Below are positions 20,955-32,994 of a stretch of DNA of 64,000 bases, in pieces. The DNA lies in assembly GCA_021399445.1 (NCBI GenBank), contig JAJTUQ010000005.1, positions 620,001 to 684,000 on the forward strand. The letters run 5' to 3'. Origin of the DNA: Xylogone sp. PMI_703 (taxonomy: Eukaryota > Ascomycota > Leotiomycetes). The notes under the pieces are model-generated. The model saw only the letters and a program-made list of their open reading frames with translations. It ran no database searches and was not told the DNA's origin. Position 1 is the stretch's first letter. Each line of letters begins with the position of its first letter. Made by a program: the position numbers and the translations under genes.

Positions 20955-22542
20955 ATGTCTCCTCGTTCCGAGGATATCCTTCCAATGAAACGGGAGCTTG
21001 AATATCAGGCCCCCAGGTCACAAGCCCAGGGTCTCAGTCTCACTCAAACAACGCCAACGCGACCAAATCGACTCTCACGTGTCATTGGAACAATTATTAT
21101 TGTACTATGTGGAGGAATTGTACTTTTACGCCAAGCCCCTGATATATTTAACCCTGGATGCAGTAAGCTTAGTCATGGAGAAAGCTCTCACCGAACAATC
21201 GAACAGAGAGTCGACCAGATTCTCGAGAACACCCCTCTGATAGGTCTGTTGGCTCGTCGTCTGTTGATACGAGTGAATATATACTGAATGGTTCAAGATG
21301 GACACAACGATCTAGCAATCCTGCTTCGTTTCGCATACAATAACCATATCTACTCGGATGAGTTCAAAACGCTCTTTGAAGAAGGCGGATTAACTGGTCA
21401 TGTAGACTTGCCTCGACTAAAAGCAGGAAAGTCAGGGGGTGCTTTCTGGAGCGCCTTTGTTCCGTGCCCAGCAAATGGATCTGACTTCTCGGATGAGAAT
21501 TATGCACAATGTACTGCCCCATCCCTTATCCCCGTTACAGTCCATGACGCTCAGCCAGGGCTGTCGCCATCTATGTTCTTTTTCACTGACATAGCTTCCA
21601 GCTGTTGCCTCCACGTTGAACCAGATTGACCTTCTTACCCGCCTTCAAGCTGCCTATCCTGATCATTTCTCTTTGCCTGGAAACAGTAGCACTGCAATCC
21701 CAGCTTTCCGCTCCGGACAACTTATATCCCCCATAATCATCGAGGGACTTCATCAGATAGGTAATCGCGTCTCTAACCTTCGTCACTTTTACTCTCTTGG
21801 TGTCCGCTATGCAACCCTTACACATAACTGCCACAACATATACGCCGATGCAGCACTGGAAAGTGGCCATGATGGCAAAATCAGGGTAGCAACACCACAT
21901 TGGGGAGGTGTCTCACCAGCAGGCCGAGATCTCGTCAAGGAAATGAACCGTTTAGGAATGATTGTTGATCTCGCACATGTCAGTCCGGATACCATGCGCG
22001 ACGTCCTCGGAGCAGGCAAAGGTTGGGAAGGAAGTGCTGCGCCCATAATCTATAGTCACAGCTCAGCTTATGCGGTTTGCCCTCACCCACGAAATGTTCC
22101 AGATGATATCCTCCAATTGGTTAAGCAACGAAACAGCGTTGTCATGATTAACTTCGCTCCCGACTTTGTCAGCTGTGTAGCCAATCCCGACAATGAGAAC
22201 GGCCTCCCTGACTTTTATCCTCAAAATTCTACCTTAGAGCATGTAGTCACTCATATCAAACATATCGGAGACTTCATCGGCTATGATCATGTAGGATTAG
22301 GCAGTGATTTTGATGGAATTCCAACAACACCTAAGGGATTAGACGATGTATCAAAATTCCCCAACCTCGTTGCTGAGATGCTGAGACAGGGGATCACTGA
22401 CGATGATGCCGCAAAAGTCGTAGGTGGTAATGTATTAAGGGTGTGGAAGGATGTGGACGCCGTTGCCATAAAGCTACAAAAGGCCGGTACCAAACCATTA
22501 GAGGATAAATTGCCCTCGCTGCGCATGCCAGAAGAAGTATAA
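20955..22542 (+). CDS. Membrane-anchored dipeptidase (peptidase M19, renal dipeptidase family)
   Basis: This is a zinc dipeptidase that hydrolyses dipeptides, probably facing the cell surface or a lumen. Exons 20955-21243, 21298-21510 and 21602-22542 give 480 aa. A single hydrophobic anchor (VIGTIIIVLCGGIVLL) lies near residues 43-58, so a type II topology is likely. Zinc ligands are recognisable: DGHNDLAIL (His and Asp), the Glu in PIIIEGLHQIGN, DLAHVSPDTM (His) and YSHSSAYAV (His). GLGSDFDGI is another family signature. The first join makes ID|GHND and the second AQ|SVASTLNQID. The gene converges on uS13m, with 173 bp between the stops. Confidence 0.92.
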
Positions 22543-22715
22543 ATCTTGGAAACCTGATATAATGTTTTATCACCAAGAGATGGAAGAACGATTGTTCCCA
22601 GTGAAAACTGGTTCATTTGATACATACATGTCAGTTTTCTATATCATGGTTATACATGCCGTAATAACGCCCATAATGCAAATCCTACTTATACATATTT
22701 TTACGTCTATACGTC

Positions 22716-23231
22716 TTAACCACTGCGCTCGACCCTGTTTAGTTTTCTCGCCGTTTGAATCTATTGAAGGTCAGCATTTCATTAGCACATGCGAGAGATA
22801 CTACACACCTGACTTCTTGTCCGTTGTCCTCGGACAGGCAGACCCATTGCGTGTCTTCTACCTCTATAACTACCCATATCTCTCAATCTTCTGATGTTAT
22901 CACGCAGTTGCCTCTTTAAATCGTTTTCAATGGTCATATTAGAAAGCTCGGCCGTAAGTGCGGTTATGGTTTTGGCTGGTAGAGAGCCAACTTTCGCCCT
23001 GGGATGGATGGAGAACTTGGCAAGGAGCCGCGCCGAATGTTGTTTACCGATCCCATAGAAAGTTTCAAGAGATTTCTGCCCAGATATCAGTCCAATTGCA
23101 CCTGAAGTTGTAGGTGAATGGCAACAGACCTTTATTAGTCGCTGTTCCGCAAAGTTTGAACCAAGAATGAAAACCTAAGAAAGATATATTAGCACATATT
23201 CAACAAGGAAAAAAAATCAACGGCTTACCAT
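22716..23231 (-). CDS. SWS2: Mitochondrial small-subunit ribosomal protein uS13m
   Basis: This subunit of the mitoribosomal head is encoded by four short exons: 23229-23231, 23130-23174, 22809-23075 and 22716-22760, giving 119 aa. The first coding exon is the ATG alone. The spliced N-terminus reads MVFILGSNFAEQRLIK, then KSLETFYGIGK, which matches the S13 family. The core RRLRDMGSYRGRRHAMGLPV and RGQRTRSQ are diagnostic, and the C-terminus is IQTARKLNRVERSG. Intron 2 (23076-23129, 54 nt) is in frame without stops. Intron 3 is 22761-22808. The gene shares a 289-bp divergent promoter with the cyclophilin gene. SWS2 is the yeast name. Confidence 0.93.
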
Positions 23232-23520
23232 GGTGCTTGATTGTAGGATATACGAACTGTTTGTGCAATTCGTCACGGACCGACAATCGATTTCCTGCAG
23301 ACGTCGTGTAGTTCAAGTTAGAGAAAATAGTAGCCCTTTATCAGCACGTGACTATACTCATATCAAAGGTGTACGGTCCGCCACAGGACCAAGTGCGCAA
23401 TCTGACACCTATGCCGCTATGTGAAACAAGACCCTTAGACCCCTCCTTCACGGAATTGACATCTCTTCTTTCTTTTCAATCCAATTCTACGATCATTGTA
23501 TTGTTAAGTTGGTAGTAACA
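23232..23520. promoter_or_regulatory. Bidirectional promoter uS13m/cyclophilin with CACGTG
   Basis: The 289 bp lie between divergent start codons. GCACGTGAC is present, with CACGTG at 23345-23350. It resembles the box in the PRE1/RRP9 promoter. Function is inferred. Confidence 0.4.
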
Positions 23521-24571
23521 ATGTTATCCCTCGAGCGTCTCGTAGTGTCCGCACTACTGATCTTAACTGTCACTTTCGTATTCCTTGCGCAATCCGTCGA
23601 AGCAGCCAAGGGACCCAAGATCACTCACAAGGTCTTCTTTGAAGTGAGCCATGGAGACGAGCCTCTAGGAACAATTGTTATAGGTCTATACGGCAAAACT
23701 GTCCCCAAGACAACTGAGAACTTCAGAGCTTTGGCTACCGGAGAGAAGGGCTATGGCTACGAAGGCTCAACATTCCACCGTGTTATCAAGGACTTCATGA
23801 TCCAGGGTGGTGATTTCACCAGAGGTGACGGCACTGGTGGCAAATCCAGTATGTATATGACCGCACCCCATCAGCAGAGGACTTACTAATTGGTCAATTC
23901 AGTCTATGGTGATAGATTCCCAGACGAGAACTTTAAGCTTAAGCACTCCAAGAAAGGTCTCCTCAGCATGGCCAACGCCGGAAAGGATACCAATGGCTCT
24001 CAATTCTTCATCACAACCTCCACCCCAGGGTAAGTAGTCTATATTTGCTGTAAACTAGAAGACTAGATATGTTCTAACTTCTCAAAAAGCCATCTTGACG
24101 GAAGACACGTTGTGTTCGGCGAGGTCCTAGAAGGTTATGACATCGTCGACAAGATCCAGAACGTCCCAAAGAACCCTGGTGACAAGCCCGCTACTCCGGT
24201 CAAGATTGTTAAGAGTGGGGAGCTACCAGTCCCAGAAGAAGGTATCCACGTGGAGCTATAATGTACTTTCCTTCCTCACCCCTCTGCCCCAAGAGCACAC
24301 TCCGGTTCTCCTAATATGTACACAAATATGAAGAGCTCGCTGATCGGTATCTGTGCAAACAGCCCAATACGGAATTGCCGAATTCCAGGCCGGAATGGGA
24401 GAGACCGACTTTGAAGAAGCCGTTATCATGGAACCAATTGTTGAATCTTCAGAGGGATTCTCGGTCTTGCAAAAGGGACTCATGCTGGGCGTTATCTTGG
24501 GATGTGTTGCTCTCTACGTGCGCGTGAGCAGCAAGAGACGAGGCCGTTTCGCCAGCAAAAGCGTAGCTTAA
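23521..24571 (+). CDS. ER/secretory cyclophilin B (peptidyl-prolyl isomerase), two possible C-termini
   Basis: This prolyl isomerase assists folding in the secretory pathway. Exons 23521-23848, 23903-24029 and 24090-24261 give 208 aa. A signal peptide ([20 protein letters not shown]...) precedes the cyclophilin fold, with [15 protein letters not shown] (catalytic Arg) and [14 protein letters not shown]. The short form ends IHVEL, possibly a weak HDEL-like retrieval signal. Alternatively, donor 24242 splices to 24363 in frame and adds 70 residues with a transmembrane helix ([16 protein letters not shown]) and a basic tail, for 271 aa in total. The intron 24242-24362 has a CTGAT branch-like site. 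The residue corresponding to the cyclosporin-binding Trp is His ([11 protein letters not shown]). Start ATG 23521 is preceded by an open frame without ATG. Confidence 0.9.
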
Positions 24572-24879
24572 GTATATATACAAAGTTACCGTTCACATCA
24601 AGACTACAGTACTGTCCTAGCAAGTGAAGGTTCTTTGGAGTGTACATTTTAAAGCATAGCATTGTGTTACTGGGTCGTGTGACCCTAGGCGTCCAGCCAA
24701 TCCCTTTGTATATAGCTCTTCCGGTAGCCTCAATTCTTTCTGCAATCCATCGTCATGGCCACACATCGCATCCTCCTGGAATAGATTGCCAGTCCTATAA
24801 AGAACAGCTATCAGTAAGTTTCGTAGGTAGCGTGCATGCAATGACCCACCATCCTAACTAACAGCTCTTCTGTTACTAC
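24572..24879. other. Intergenic
   Basis: The 308 bp cover the cyclophilin 3' UTR and sequence next to the HNH relic. I see no gene. Confidence 0.45.
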
Positions 24880-25481
24880 CTATTCTACCACTTCATAGCC
24901 CCAAAACTCATACAAACATTTGAGTTCTCCTCGGGTAAGGAACCTCTCTGAAGCATTATCTGCCCATTCCTCTTCCTTCTCCCAGGTATGTCCCGGATCG
25001 GACCTCAGCCGCTATTTCTTCAACCACTATTCAGCCCAAGAAATACCGTCCACGCTAACCGTGCGAAAAGAAACTCAATTCTAATGCCGGATAGCGGTTG
25101 GAGAGGACGATTATGAAGCAGATGTGCAAAGCCAAGTGATCCGTCTGTTACATGAAGAGTCAATCTGGTTTTTATCCCGTCCTCTCCATTGTCACATTTT
25201 GGTACAATAACGAACGACCCAGCGTCGAACTCTATGCATATATCTGCGCGTAGCAATAACCCATTGGAGGGGTGGTTAACATTGGCACGATGAGAACAGT
25301 ATCGGTTCATATCATTGCTATGAAACCACTCCTTTTCTTGCTTGGGTATTAGGCTAACACTCTGTGTTCCTGACCCCCAGGCGGTAACTCTGCATGTCAA
25401 ATCACGAGCATTGACGTTTTTCGAAAAGCTCGCACCCGAGCCATCCATCCCACCTATTTCCTGCGATAATACCACACGCAA
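24880..25481 (-). pseudogene. HNH_2-type endonuclease-like gene, probably degenerate
   Basis: The frame from 25481 to 25020 reads as the fungal HNH_2 domain: LTCRVTAWGS, LIPKQEKEWFHSNDMNRYC, NHPSNGLLLRADICIEFD and LQPLSGIRIEFLFARLAWTV. A C-terminal segment, WEKEEEWADNASERFLTRGE then LKCLYEFWGYEVVE and a stop at 24880, lies in another frame. I found no phase-consistent intron joining them. The motif histidines are gone: the usual AAH-I-P is VSLIP and the usual LLR-D-H is LLRADIC. No N-terminal half is recognisable upstream. I read this as a decaying or repurposed gene. A missed intron structure is the alternative. Confidence 0.55.
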
Positions 25482-26284
25482 CTAGAAGGAAAGCGTACTG
25501 AATGGCGCCGTCTGAGTTGTCGAATCCAGTGAAACTGATCAATCTATTCTTGCATTCGGGCGAGGGTGGAAGACATGAATCATTCCCGGTTCTTTCTCGA
25601 GGTTCATTCCTTCATATGGGTCACGCAATGGAGATCGGATCGAAAGGGATCCTTGGTATGCCATGTTGGGTGTCCTCTGAGGTGAGCGTCAGAAATGATA
25701 TTAAAATTCCTTGCGTTCACACTATTTGTACGCGGTTTGCCCTCCATGGTCTCATAAGTTCATTGGAAAGAAGTGACTCTTTTCACTTAAGTTGCTCCAG
25801 AATTGTTTCCAGCAAAGCTGTTTAAATAGTTGAGGCTTGGAAATTCACATTTAGACCTCTGTATAAGTGAATTCCACAATCCAGTGAATAATTTAGTGAG
25901 TCATCAAGTCGTTGAAAGCACAATGCACCTTTAAGTATTCAATCGGGTGACATCTTAACCTTCAATATCAGCTTTGATCTCATTCCATTACTATACTGAC
26001 GTACGACACATGTAATCGTAGTCGTGATGATTTCAGCCTTGCTTACCTAACCGTCTGAGCCGACAGGATCGTGAGAGCTCGCGAGGCTAACAATCGTCCT
26101 ATATGATGACTAATCAGCCTGTTCCCCGCCTCGCCCGCACTCTACCTGCATCCGAAGATGCAACCAAAAGAAATTTATTTATCTGATCTTATCAATCTCA
26201 CTACTAGTAATATCTGCAATATTGTGAACCCTACAGTCGATCTAGCCAATACATCACATATCATTCTAGATAATTGGTCACAAA
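25482..26284. other. Intergenic, possible HNH gene remnants and TRM112 promoter
   Basis: I could not find the missing N-terminal half of the HNH_2 gene in this 803-bp stretch. The right part is the TRM112 promoter. No other feature is supported. Confidence 0.4.
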
Positions 26285-26805
26285 ATGAAAGTCTTAACCC
26301 TCAATTTCGTCACCTGCGCAGTAAAGGCCTGCAAATCTTCCTCCAACTCGTTTCCCCTCCACCCGAAGGACTGCGAGCTAGTCACCGACGAAATCGAAGC
26401 AAACCCTCAACTCGTCCTCAATGTTCTGCCAAGAATAGACTGGGAAGCTTTAAAAACCACATCTACTGAGGTTCGCACTAACTCCTTTTTCTTTCCAAAA
26501 ATTAAAATTAAAAAAGAAATAAAGCACTTGAACTATTTTCTATTTAATATAAAAAAAATAAATAAAAAATAAGAAATCGCTAACATGAAATAATTCACTT
26601 TAAACAGCTCGGCTTCCCAACCCTACCACCCACTCCTCCAACCCCCGAAGAACTACAAGCAGACGAGAAAATGATGGAGGACCTACATAATTTACTGCTG
26701 CAGACGCAGATTAGTGAAGGTGTGCTAGTGTGCGGGAACTGCGGACATGAATACAAGATCAAAGAAGGCATCGCAAACTTTTTATTGCCGAATCATCTGG
26801 TTTGA
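26285..26805 (+). CDS. TRM112: Multifunctional methyltransferase activator Trm112
   Basis: Trm112 is the zinc-binding partner that stabilises methyltransferases of tRNA (Trm9, Trm11), 18S rRNA (Bud23) and eRF1 (Mtq2). Exons 26285-26470 and 26608-26805 give 127 aa. The start MKVLTLNFVTCAVKAC is diagnostic, and Cys 11 and 16 with VCGNCGHEYKIKEGIANFLL supply the zinc site. The intron (26471-26607) carries a very AT-rich stretch (26500-26580) and ends in AAACAG. The protein has the normal family length. Confidence 0.93.
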
Positions 26806-27829
26806 TTTCGTGTACTCTACTCTGTACGAGTGCGGATATAATGGCAATCCGGGACTGAGATCATAGAAAATGTTTGTTTCCTGACGGTTGCGCGTGAGAG
26901 GAGGCTCAGCTATGCCGCCTTTGATCGGAAATTCATGGTTCGGCGATAGCTTGGGCTTGGGCTAAAGAATCGATCCGGGTAGATTTTACACTTGGTGGAA
27001 GGTGTTGAATAGAGATCAACTGCGGCGACTTGAATTGGGCGGTAGGGATGAAAACTGCTCGAGATATGCGTCTTGACACGGAATCCAGCAACTACAGGTG
27101 CCGCGCTACGGAGAGAGGTATAGAAGTTATAGTTACTATACCAATATATTCTGGGTGCTGTAGGTGTATTGCTGTCTTACACCGGCGAAGAGGAAGAGGC
27201 GGATGTCGACTTTAGAGTCAAAACAGTCATAGATGAGGTGAAAAGCGAGATAGAATCTCCAGTCATAAATGGATTTTATTTTATATCCACATTTTCAGTG
27301 CGCTTCAACGCAGCGCACAATCAATCCTACCTAGCTCTACTCCCTCATTCTGGCTATGAGCCCAGTCATGCCTATGCTACTATACAATGACCGCGTCTCC
27401 CGGCCCGAAACACCCACATAAAAGATCCAGGACGCGAATGTTCTTCCTCACGGAGCAAGCAAGTAGCTCCGTTCCTCCTAATTAATGAGATACAAAAGAT
27501 ACCGATGTGGAAACGCCATCAAGAAAACGTAACTCGGTTGAAAAGAGTTCTGTCTTTTTGCCCACCAGCGACCTTGCCCAAATCGCCTTTTGCATGCATG
27601 ATGAATTGAAAAACAGATGGAATGAATAACGAAAATGCCAAAGATCCAGATGTAGTATTAAGAACCCGCTATGAACATGCCTTTTGGAGGCGTTAATGTA
27701 ATTTTATAACAATGCGTAACGCCCCTTCCCTCGGCAAAAGTGTTAAGAGGCTATTAGTAAGGAGGCCAAAATACAAAAACCAGATGGACTTCAAGTAGTC
27801 GTATACAATGGGGGCCGCTGGATGCCACA
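26806..27829. other. Intergenic between convergent TRM112 and SET1
   Basis: This 1,024-bp convergent interval holds only 3' untranslated sequence and short ORFs without domains. No RNA gene or repeat was recognised. Confidence 0.5.
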
Positions 27830-30800
27830 TCAGTTGAGGAACCCTTTGCAAGCTGGAGTACCACAGAGACAAGGAATACGGTCCGTGCTTCCTATCTCTC
27901 GCTCGAATTTGTAGTCGTAGGTAAGTTCCTCATCTGTGATGTAGTTAGTATTGCGCAGCAAGAGCCATGGGAGGGAAACCTTACTTTGAGCAATATCGCG
28001 CAGTGCATAAATCACGATACGCTTGCTTTTCTCCACTGTAATGATCTTTGCCGTGCAGTTGGGCATACAACTATGATTGATAAATCTGGCAATGCCTCCC
28101 TTCTTTGTCGCATCAATGACCGTGTTCTCATCAATTCGGAAAAGATAACTGCTTCCAATGCCGCTTCTCAGATAGCGGTGTTCTCGAAGATCTGCAACCT
28201 GCTGTCGTACCTTCTCTCCAACATACTCAATGATCATGTCGCCCATTGGGATATTCTCCATAGCGTAAAGACCCCAATTGTGAATGGCTGACCGGGCAAA
28301 TTTGACAGGCTTCTTGCGCTTTTTGAGCTGGTTAAACCGCAGGACATCCGAATCAGCTCCAAAATTCTTCTTTGAATCATTGAGATCTGCAACAAAACGT
28401 CGATTGTTGACACGGTTGGCTCGAGAGGTTCCTTTTGCCAGTAATTTATCAGCAGCAACTTTTGCAGCTTCAGCGGCCTCAGCAGCGATGTCCTTGCCTG
28501 CTTTCTTCGCTTGAGCTTCTCTTTCTTCTCGGGCCTTTTGCACCTTGATACGATGTGGTAGGTACTTCGACTTCTCGGAGTTAAGTATTTTCTTAGTTCC
28601 TTCGGTGCGAGCACATCCAGATTCGTTGGGAACATAGTAACCATTGACAGTGGTTATATCTTTGACAGGGCCACAATATCCGTTCCGGTTTAGGGATTTT
28701 AGATTCTCCTGCTTCCACGCCCAAGTCATCGCATTACCTATCGCGTTCTTTGCATGATGATCGACAGCCTGAACGCCTGCAGCGAGATCTTCGTCATCTT
28801 TGACTAAAGCTTTAAGGCCATCTAAGTCGAGAATAACGTCGAAATCATCCTCAACCGTGGGAAGTGGGACTTCAGTGGACATACCCCATTCTACGGAAGT
28901 ATTAACTGGGACACTTTCATGAACGACGTCCTCATCTTCCTCTTCCTCTTCGGCGACATCAGCAATGTCAGGGGGCTGCAGATCTTCCTCATCCAGCTCT
29001 TCTTGTCGTTTGAGCGCTTTACGTTCTTCGAAAAGTTGCTTCTTGGTTTTCTTCTTGGCCTTAGGCTTCTTCTTTTTACCCATCACTTCGGAGTCGGCAG
29101 GCGGCTCGCTCTCTGTCCTGGCAGCACTATCAATATCCTCTATGAGAACATCTTCCGAGACGGCAAAATCGCGAAGAGGGAACTCTTGCTCAATCTTGTC
29201 TGCATCAATACCGAAAAGCTCTTCATCTGTCTTCTTTTGACGCTTCAGAGCAATTTCTACAGGAAGCTCGAGTTTTCTCTTCTTAGTCGGTGCAACAGAT
29301 TCTGAGATGGAAAAGCTGGCCTCGCTCATAGAGTCGTCCTCTTTCAGATCCAAGACTGGATGCCTATTCTTTGTCCTATCCCGTCTTCTGAAGACTATAC
29401 TCTCATCATCGGACTCGTCATCGCTATTTGCACGACTTCGGGCTCGTGATTCTGGTTCTTCGGTATCCAGCATCCTAGAGCGAGAGCGGGACCTCTCGGT
29501 TTCTGAATCCGACTCTTCATCTTCACTCTGGAAAAGACGATGGTGTAAGGGAACAGCTTTCCGGACGTTCGGTCGTCCTCTTGAGAAGGGATCAGTAAAA
29601 CCAACTGTCTGCTTCTTCCCGCCCTTGATCTTGCGAATTCGTGGAAGTGCAGTTATATTGACTCTGCCGGTTCCTAAAGCACGGCGCTCGGCGAGGTCAC
29701 CACGTGAGCTGGGTGTTCCAACTGCGGGACTTTCCTCCCTATCATCTTGCTCACCAAAGAGAGGAAGCTTGAGATCGCTGGGGTCAGCAATATTCAGCTT
29801 GCGTCTCTTTGCAACATGATTTGCGGGGTCCATAAACGAATGCAGAGCAGGGGCTGCAATCTTTGCCCGGATATTCTTGACCAGCTGGTCTCTCAAATCC
29901 CTTCGAATGACCTCAATAGCTTCTCGTGCAGGATCAAAGTTCTTAGCCCGCTCCTTCTTTTCCTCCTCCCAGTCTGCCTCCTCTAGCTTCCTCAGAGCCT
30001 CGGCGTCCTCTTTCTGTCTCTTTTCTAACGCCTTTCGATCCGGACTTCGGCTCCTTCTTCGAGCACCAGATCGATGTGCTGAATCTCGGTGAGAACCGCT
30101 AGTCCCGTAAAGATACATTTTTGCATGCAACTCGTACGTAAAGAAAGCGGTCCCATGGACAGCAAGGTAACATCGTTCACATTCCAGTCGTCCTTGAGAG
30201 TCATTGGGGAATACAATGTAATAACCGGATTTATCTGCTCGGACGTCATCGAATGCAAAGGTCCGTATACGCTTCTTCATGTGAGGAATCGTAGCTGGGA
30301 TAACTGGCACATAGTCTTTAGAAACGAAGAGATATGGATCACTTTCTAGCTGAGCAGAAATTGGATCATCTTCAATGAGTGTCAAAATCCTCGGTTTTGT
30401 TGGAGCACTAGGAACAACAACCGGTGCAGGTGGCGTAAATGTAGGTGCGACCAGAGGTGCCCGAAATGGGTGTCTATTGAACGGCGCATGATGAGCCGCA
30501 GGGCCCTTCGGAGCGGTAGGTGGTGGTCCTGCAACCTTTGGTACTAGCTGGGATTTCGGGCCTGACGGTGCTTTGGGAGCCGCTGCTTGTTGCTCTTGTT
30601 TGATAATGTTTTCCAACATACGTCGACTTTTAATACCATCTGGATCGAATTCGACCTTGACATTGTTTGTGCCAATTCTAGACCCATTGCCACTCTTGAC
30701 AGCCTTTTTAGCTGCCTCAATTGCACTCACAAAGCGCCCTGCCTTGATAGCCTTTGAATCTCGGTATCGGAAGGTAGCGAATCCCAGGCAGCTTCCCGTA

Positions 30801-31821
30801 TCTGGGTGCAGCTTATTGCTACTCTCTGCAATTTCGCCGAAACTGGAAAAGAATGCGGAAATATTCGCAAAGTTGAAAAGAGGATCAAATCCAGTTACAA
30901 GCACCTGGGTGGGAGGTCCTGATCCAATTGAGGTCTTTGGGTCGTATGCATAGGGCCGGAACATATATGGCGCATGTCGCAGGCGGGATTTGGGCTTGTG
31001 GAAGTCGACGTTGATGTAGCCTAGTCTCCCGCCCTTGGCCAATCGAGGGTCCGCTGGGGGAGCGTCATCTTCCTGAACAGTTATTAGCCAAAACAATTTC
31101 ACACAAGCAAGATGACGCTCCCCGCAGATAGTATACGTACCAATCCAAACTCCTTATATGTAGGTTTCGCCTTCTTCCTGTCACTCGAAGATATTGTTGG
31201 GTCGAGGAGGGGATCATATGTACATTTGACGCCTTTGACGCCTTTATTTGGATCTCGAGCGAAGACTCGTGGTTCTGCGGAGGTCTGTATGATATTGACT
31301 GAGATGACATCATTGCCCACGGGAGACTTGTAGGACGAGATTTCAGTATAGCCTGCCGTGTCAGCTCCTAATTTGGGCCGGCTGGGGCTGGTGATCTGGG
31401 ATGGAGAGGAATCGATGTTCGTTAGTGGTGTCAGGTTGCTGGAGTTCCGTGGCCCGCCAAAAGTCGGCATAGTCGACTGCTGGGCGGGAGCACTGAAGAC
31501 CGAAGAGACAGTACTGGTGTGCGAGCTGGCGGAGCCAACGCCATTGAGTATGTCGCCTTGGACTGATTCGTTGTCTTCCGTAGAAGGGAGAGCAATATCT
31601 GTGGCGGGCGTGCCACCGCTCTCTCTGGATAGGCGAAACGGGCTGGCCGTCTTCCCACCGGGATCTATGGTGGTGTTCACCAGACTATCGACGGCCGTGT
31701 GGATGCTGGGGGACTCGAGGCTCTGCGACTTTACCTTCTCTCGCTCTTTGGCCTTGTCCTTCGCCGCCCGAGGAGCGGAGGGGAAAAACTGCGCGAAGCT
31801 CGCCCCGGACGCGCGAGACAT
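27830..31821 (-). CDS. SET1: Histone H3K4 methyltransferase Set1 (COMPASS catalytic subunit)
   Basis: Set1 mono-, di- and trimethylates H3K4 in the COMPASS complex in the nucleus. Exons 31141-31821, 27985-31072 and 27830-27933 give 1,290 aa starting [15 protein letters not shown]. The order is a Ser/Pro-rich N-terminus, then an RRM near 280-370 ([16 protein letters not shown]). A Set1-associated region ([19 protein letters not shown]), long acidic and basic disordered segments and N-SET follow. The SET domain ([28 protein letters not shown]) and post-SET ([13 protein letters not shown]) end the protein. The 51-nt intron 27934-27984 lies inside SET, is in frame and lacks a stop; removing it gives [13 protein letters not shown], the expected motif. 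Intron 1 is 31073-31140. Confidence 0.95.
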
Positions 31822-32994
31822 CGTAGAATCGTGATCGATCTAGCTCTCCCTCCGTCGTCCAACCATCGTCTCTCTGATTGTTATGATCGAGCGACTGCAT
31901 GCATTTGAGCAAGGAAGGATCCAGCCAGGCACGCGCAGAGCAGGACTCTCCAGACTCCCTCCACGCGACTTTTTTGCTTGCCGGGCCTTGTAGCTAAAAT
32001 TATGGTCGCGGCTGCGGACCGCTCACGGCGTAGCCACGAGAAGCAGCGCAGGGCAAAGGCAGATGAAGGCCGTACCGATCTCCGGGCAATGCGCCAGGTG
32101 GTGAGGATGTGAGGTGGAGGTGGAGGAGTAGGTTAGGTGTTGAGAGAGTTCAGATGCTGTGGCCGTGGATTTGCTTTGATGTTCGATTTCGCTTTCAGAG
32201 GTCAAGGCAAAGTCGAAAGGGCGCTAACGGGATTAGGACGACAACGGGCTCCAGTTCAGGAGATGGAAGCGCCTTGGTGACAACGACTTCACCGCCTCCT
32301 TTACGGTCAGCGAGCATAAAAGCACGTCAAAAGTATAAGAAAGTTCATAATTTTGTCCATGTACCGTAGTGCCACGTCCGCTGTAGAATGAATATGACAC
32401 CGCCCACTTGACCGTAGCCATTCTTCCGTTGTTTATTCCCCCTGAACCTCAGCCACAACCTTTTTCGCTGCTGTAGGGCGGAGCACTTGCACCTGCGTCA
32501 CCACAATGAAGCGGGCCAGCAACGGGTGGACAGCAGCGTCCGTTTCGCGTGATGTTGATATCAGACCGCGCAGGCCAATCCACGACGTGCATTTATTGTA
32601 CAAAAGATAATCACGATGCATATTGTCATTAATCATTAATTACTTGTTACTGTATTGCACTTGATGTCTACCATACAGTTTGTAGTAATCTTATTATTGT
32701 GATTTGTTATCATCCGCAAGTCAACTCCTTTATAGCACGTGCCGGCCTGTTTTTGACCCCAAAACTATGCACCACACTATGGAGCCTGAAGACGGAGCGC
32801 AGAAGAAAGAACAAGAAAAAAAAGGATAGCTTTTTACTTATACATGCTGTACACTGGCAGTGGACTGGTTCCATAATATGATACTCAAAGACTAATAAGC
32901 TGCCAAACTCCTTTAACTGAACGCCAGGACAAACCAACAGGATGCTAGAACAACCATGCGCCGTCCATTTTGAAGACTTGAAATAAATAAATAT
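31822..32994. other. Intergenic, SET1 promoter
   Basis: The 1,173 bp hold the SET1 promoter on the left and the 3' region of the minus-strand gene ending at 32995 on the right. A CACGTG lies at 32736-32741. No gene is supported. Confidence 0.45.

Noticed and set aside
25502..25825. 107-codon plus-strand ORF opposite the HNH_2 relic
   Set aside because: It has no domain, signal or splice support, and it lies where the N-terminus of the minus-strand relic would be expected.
27030..27390. Overlapping plus-strand ORFs downstream of TRM112
   Set aside because: They are short, lack domains and fall in the convergent 3' region of TRM112 and SET1.
29307..29819. 170-codon plus-strand ORF inside SET1
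   Set aside because: It is antisense to the acidic, low-complexity part of SET1, and its Ser/Leu-rich translation is the mirror of that composition.
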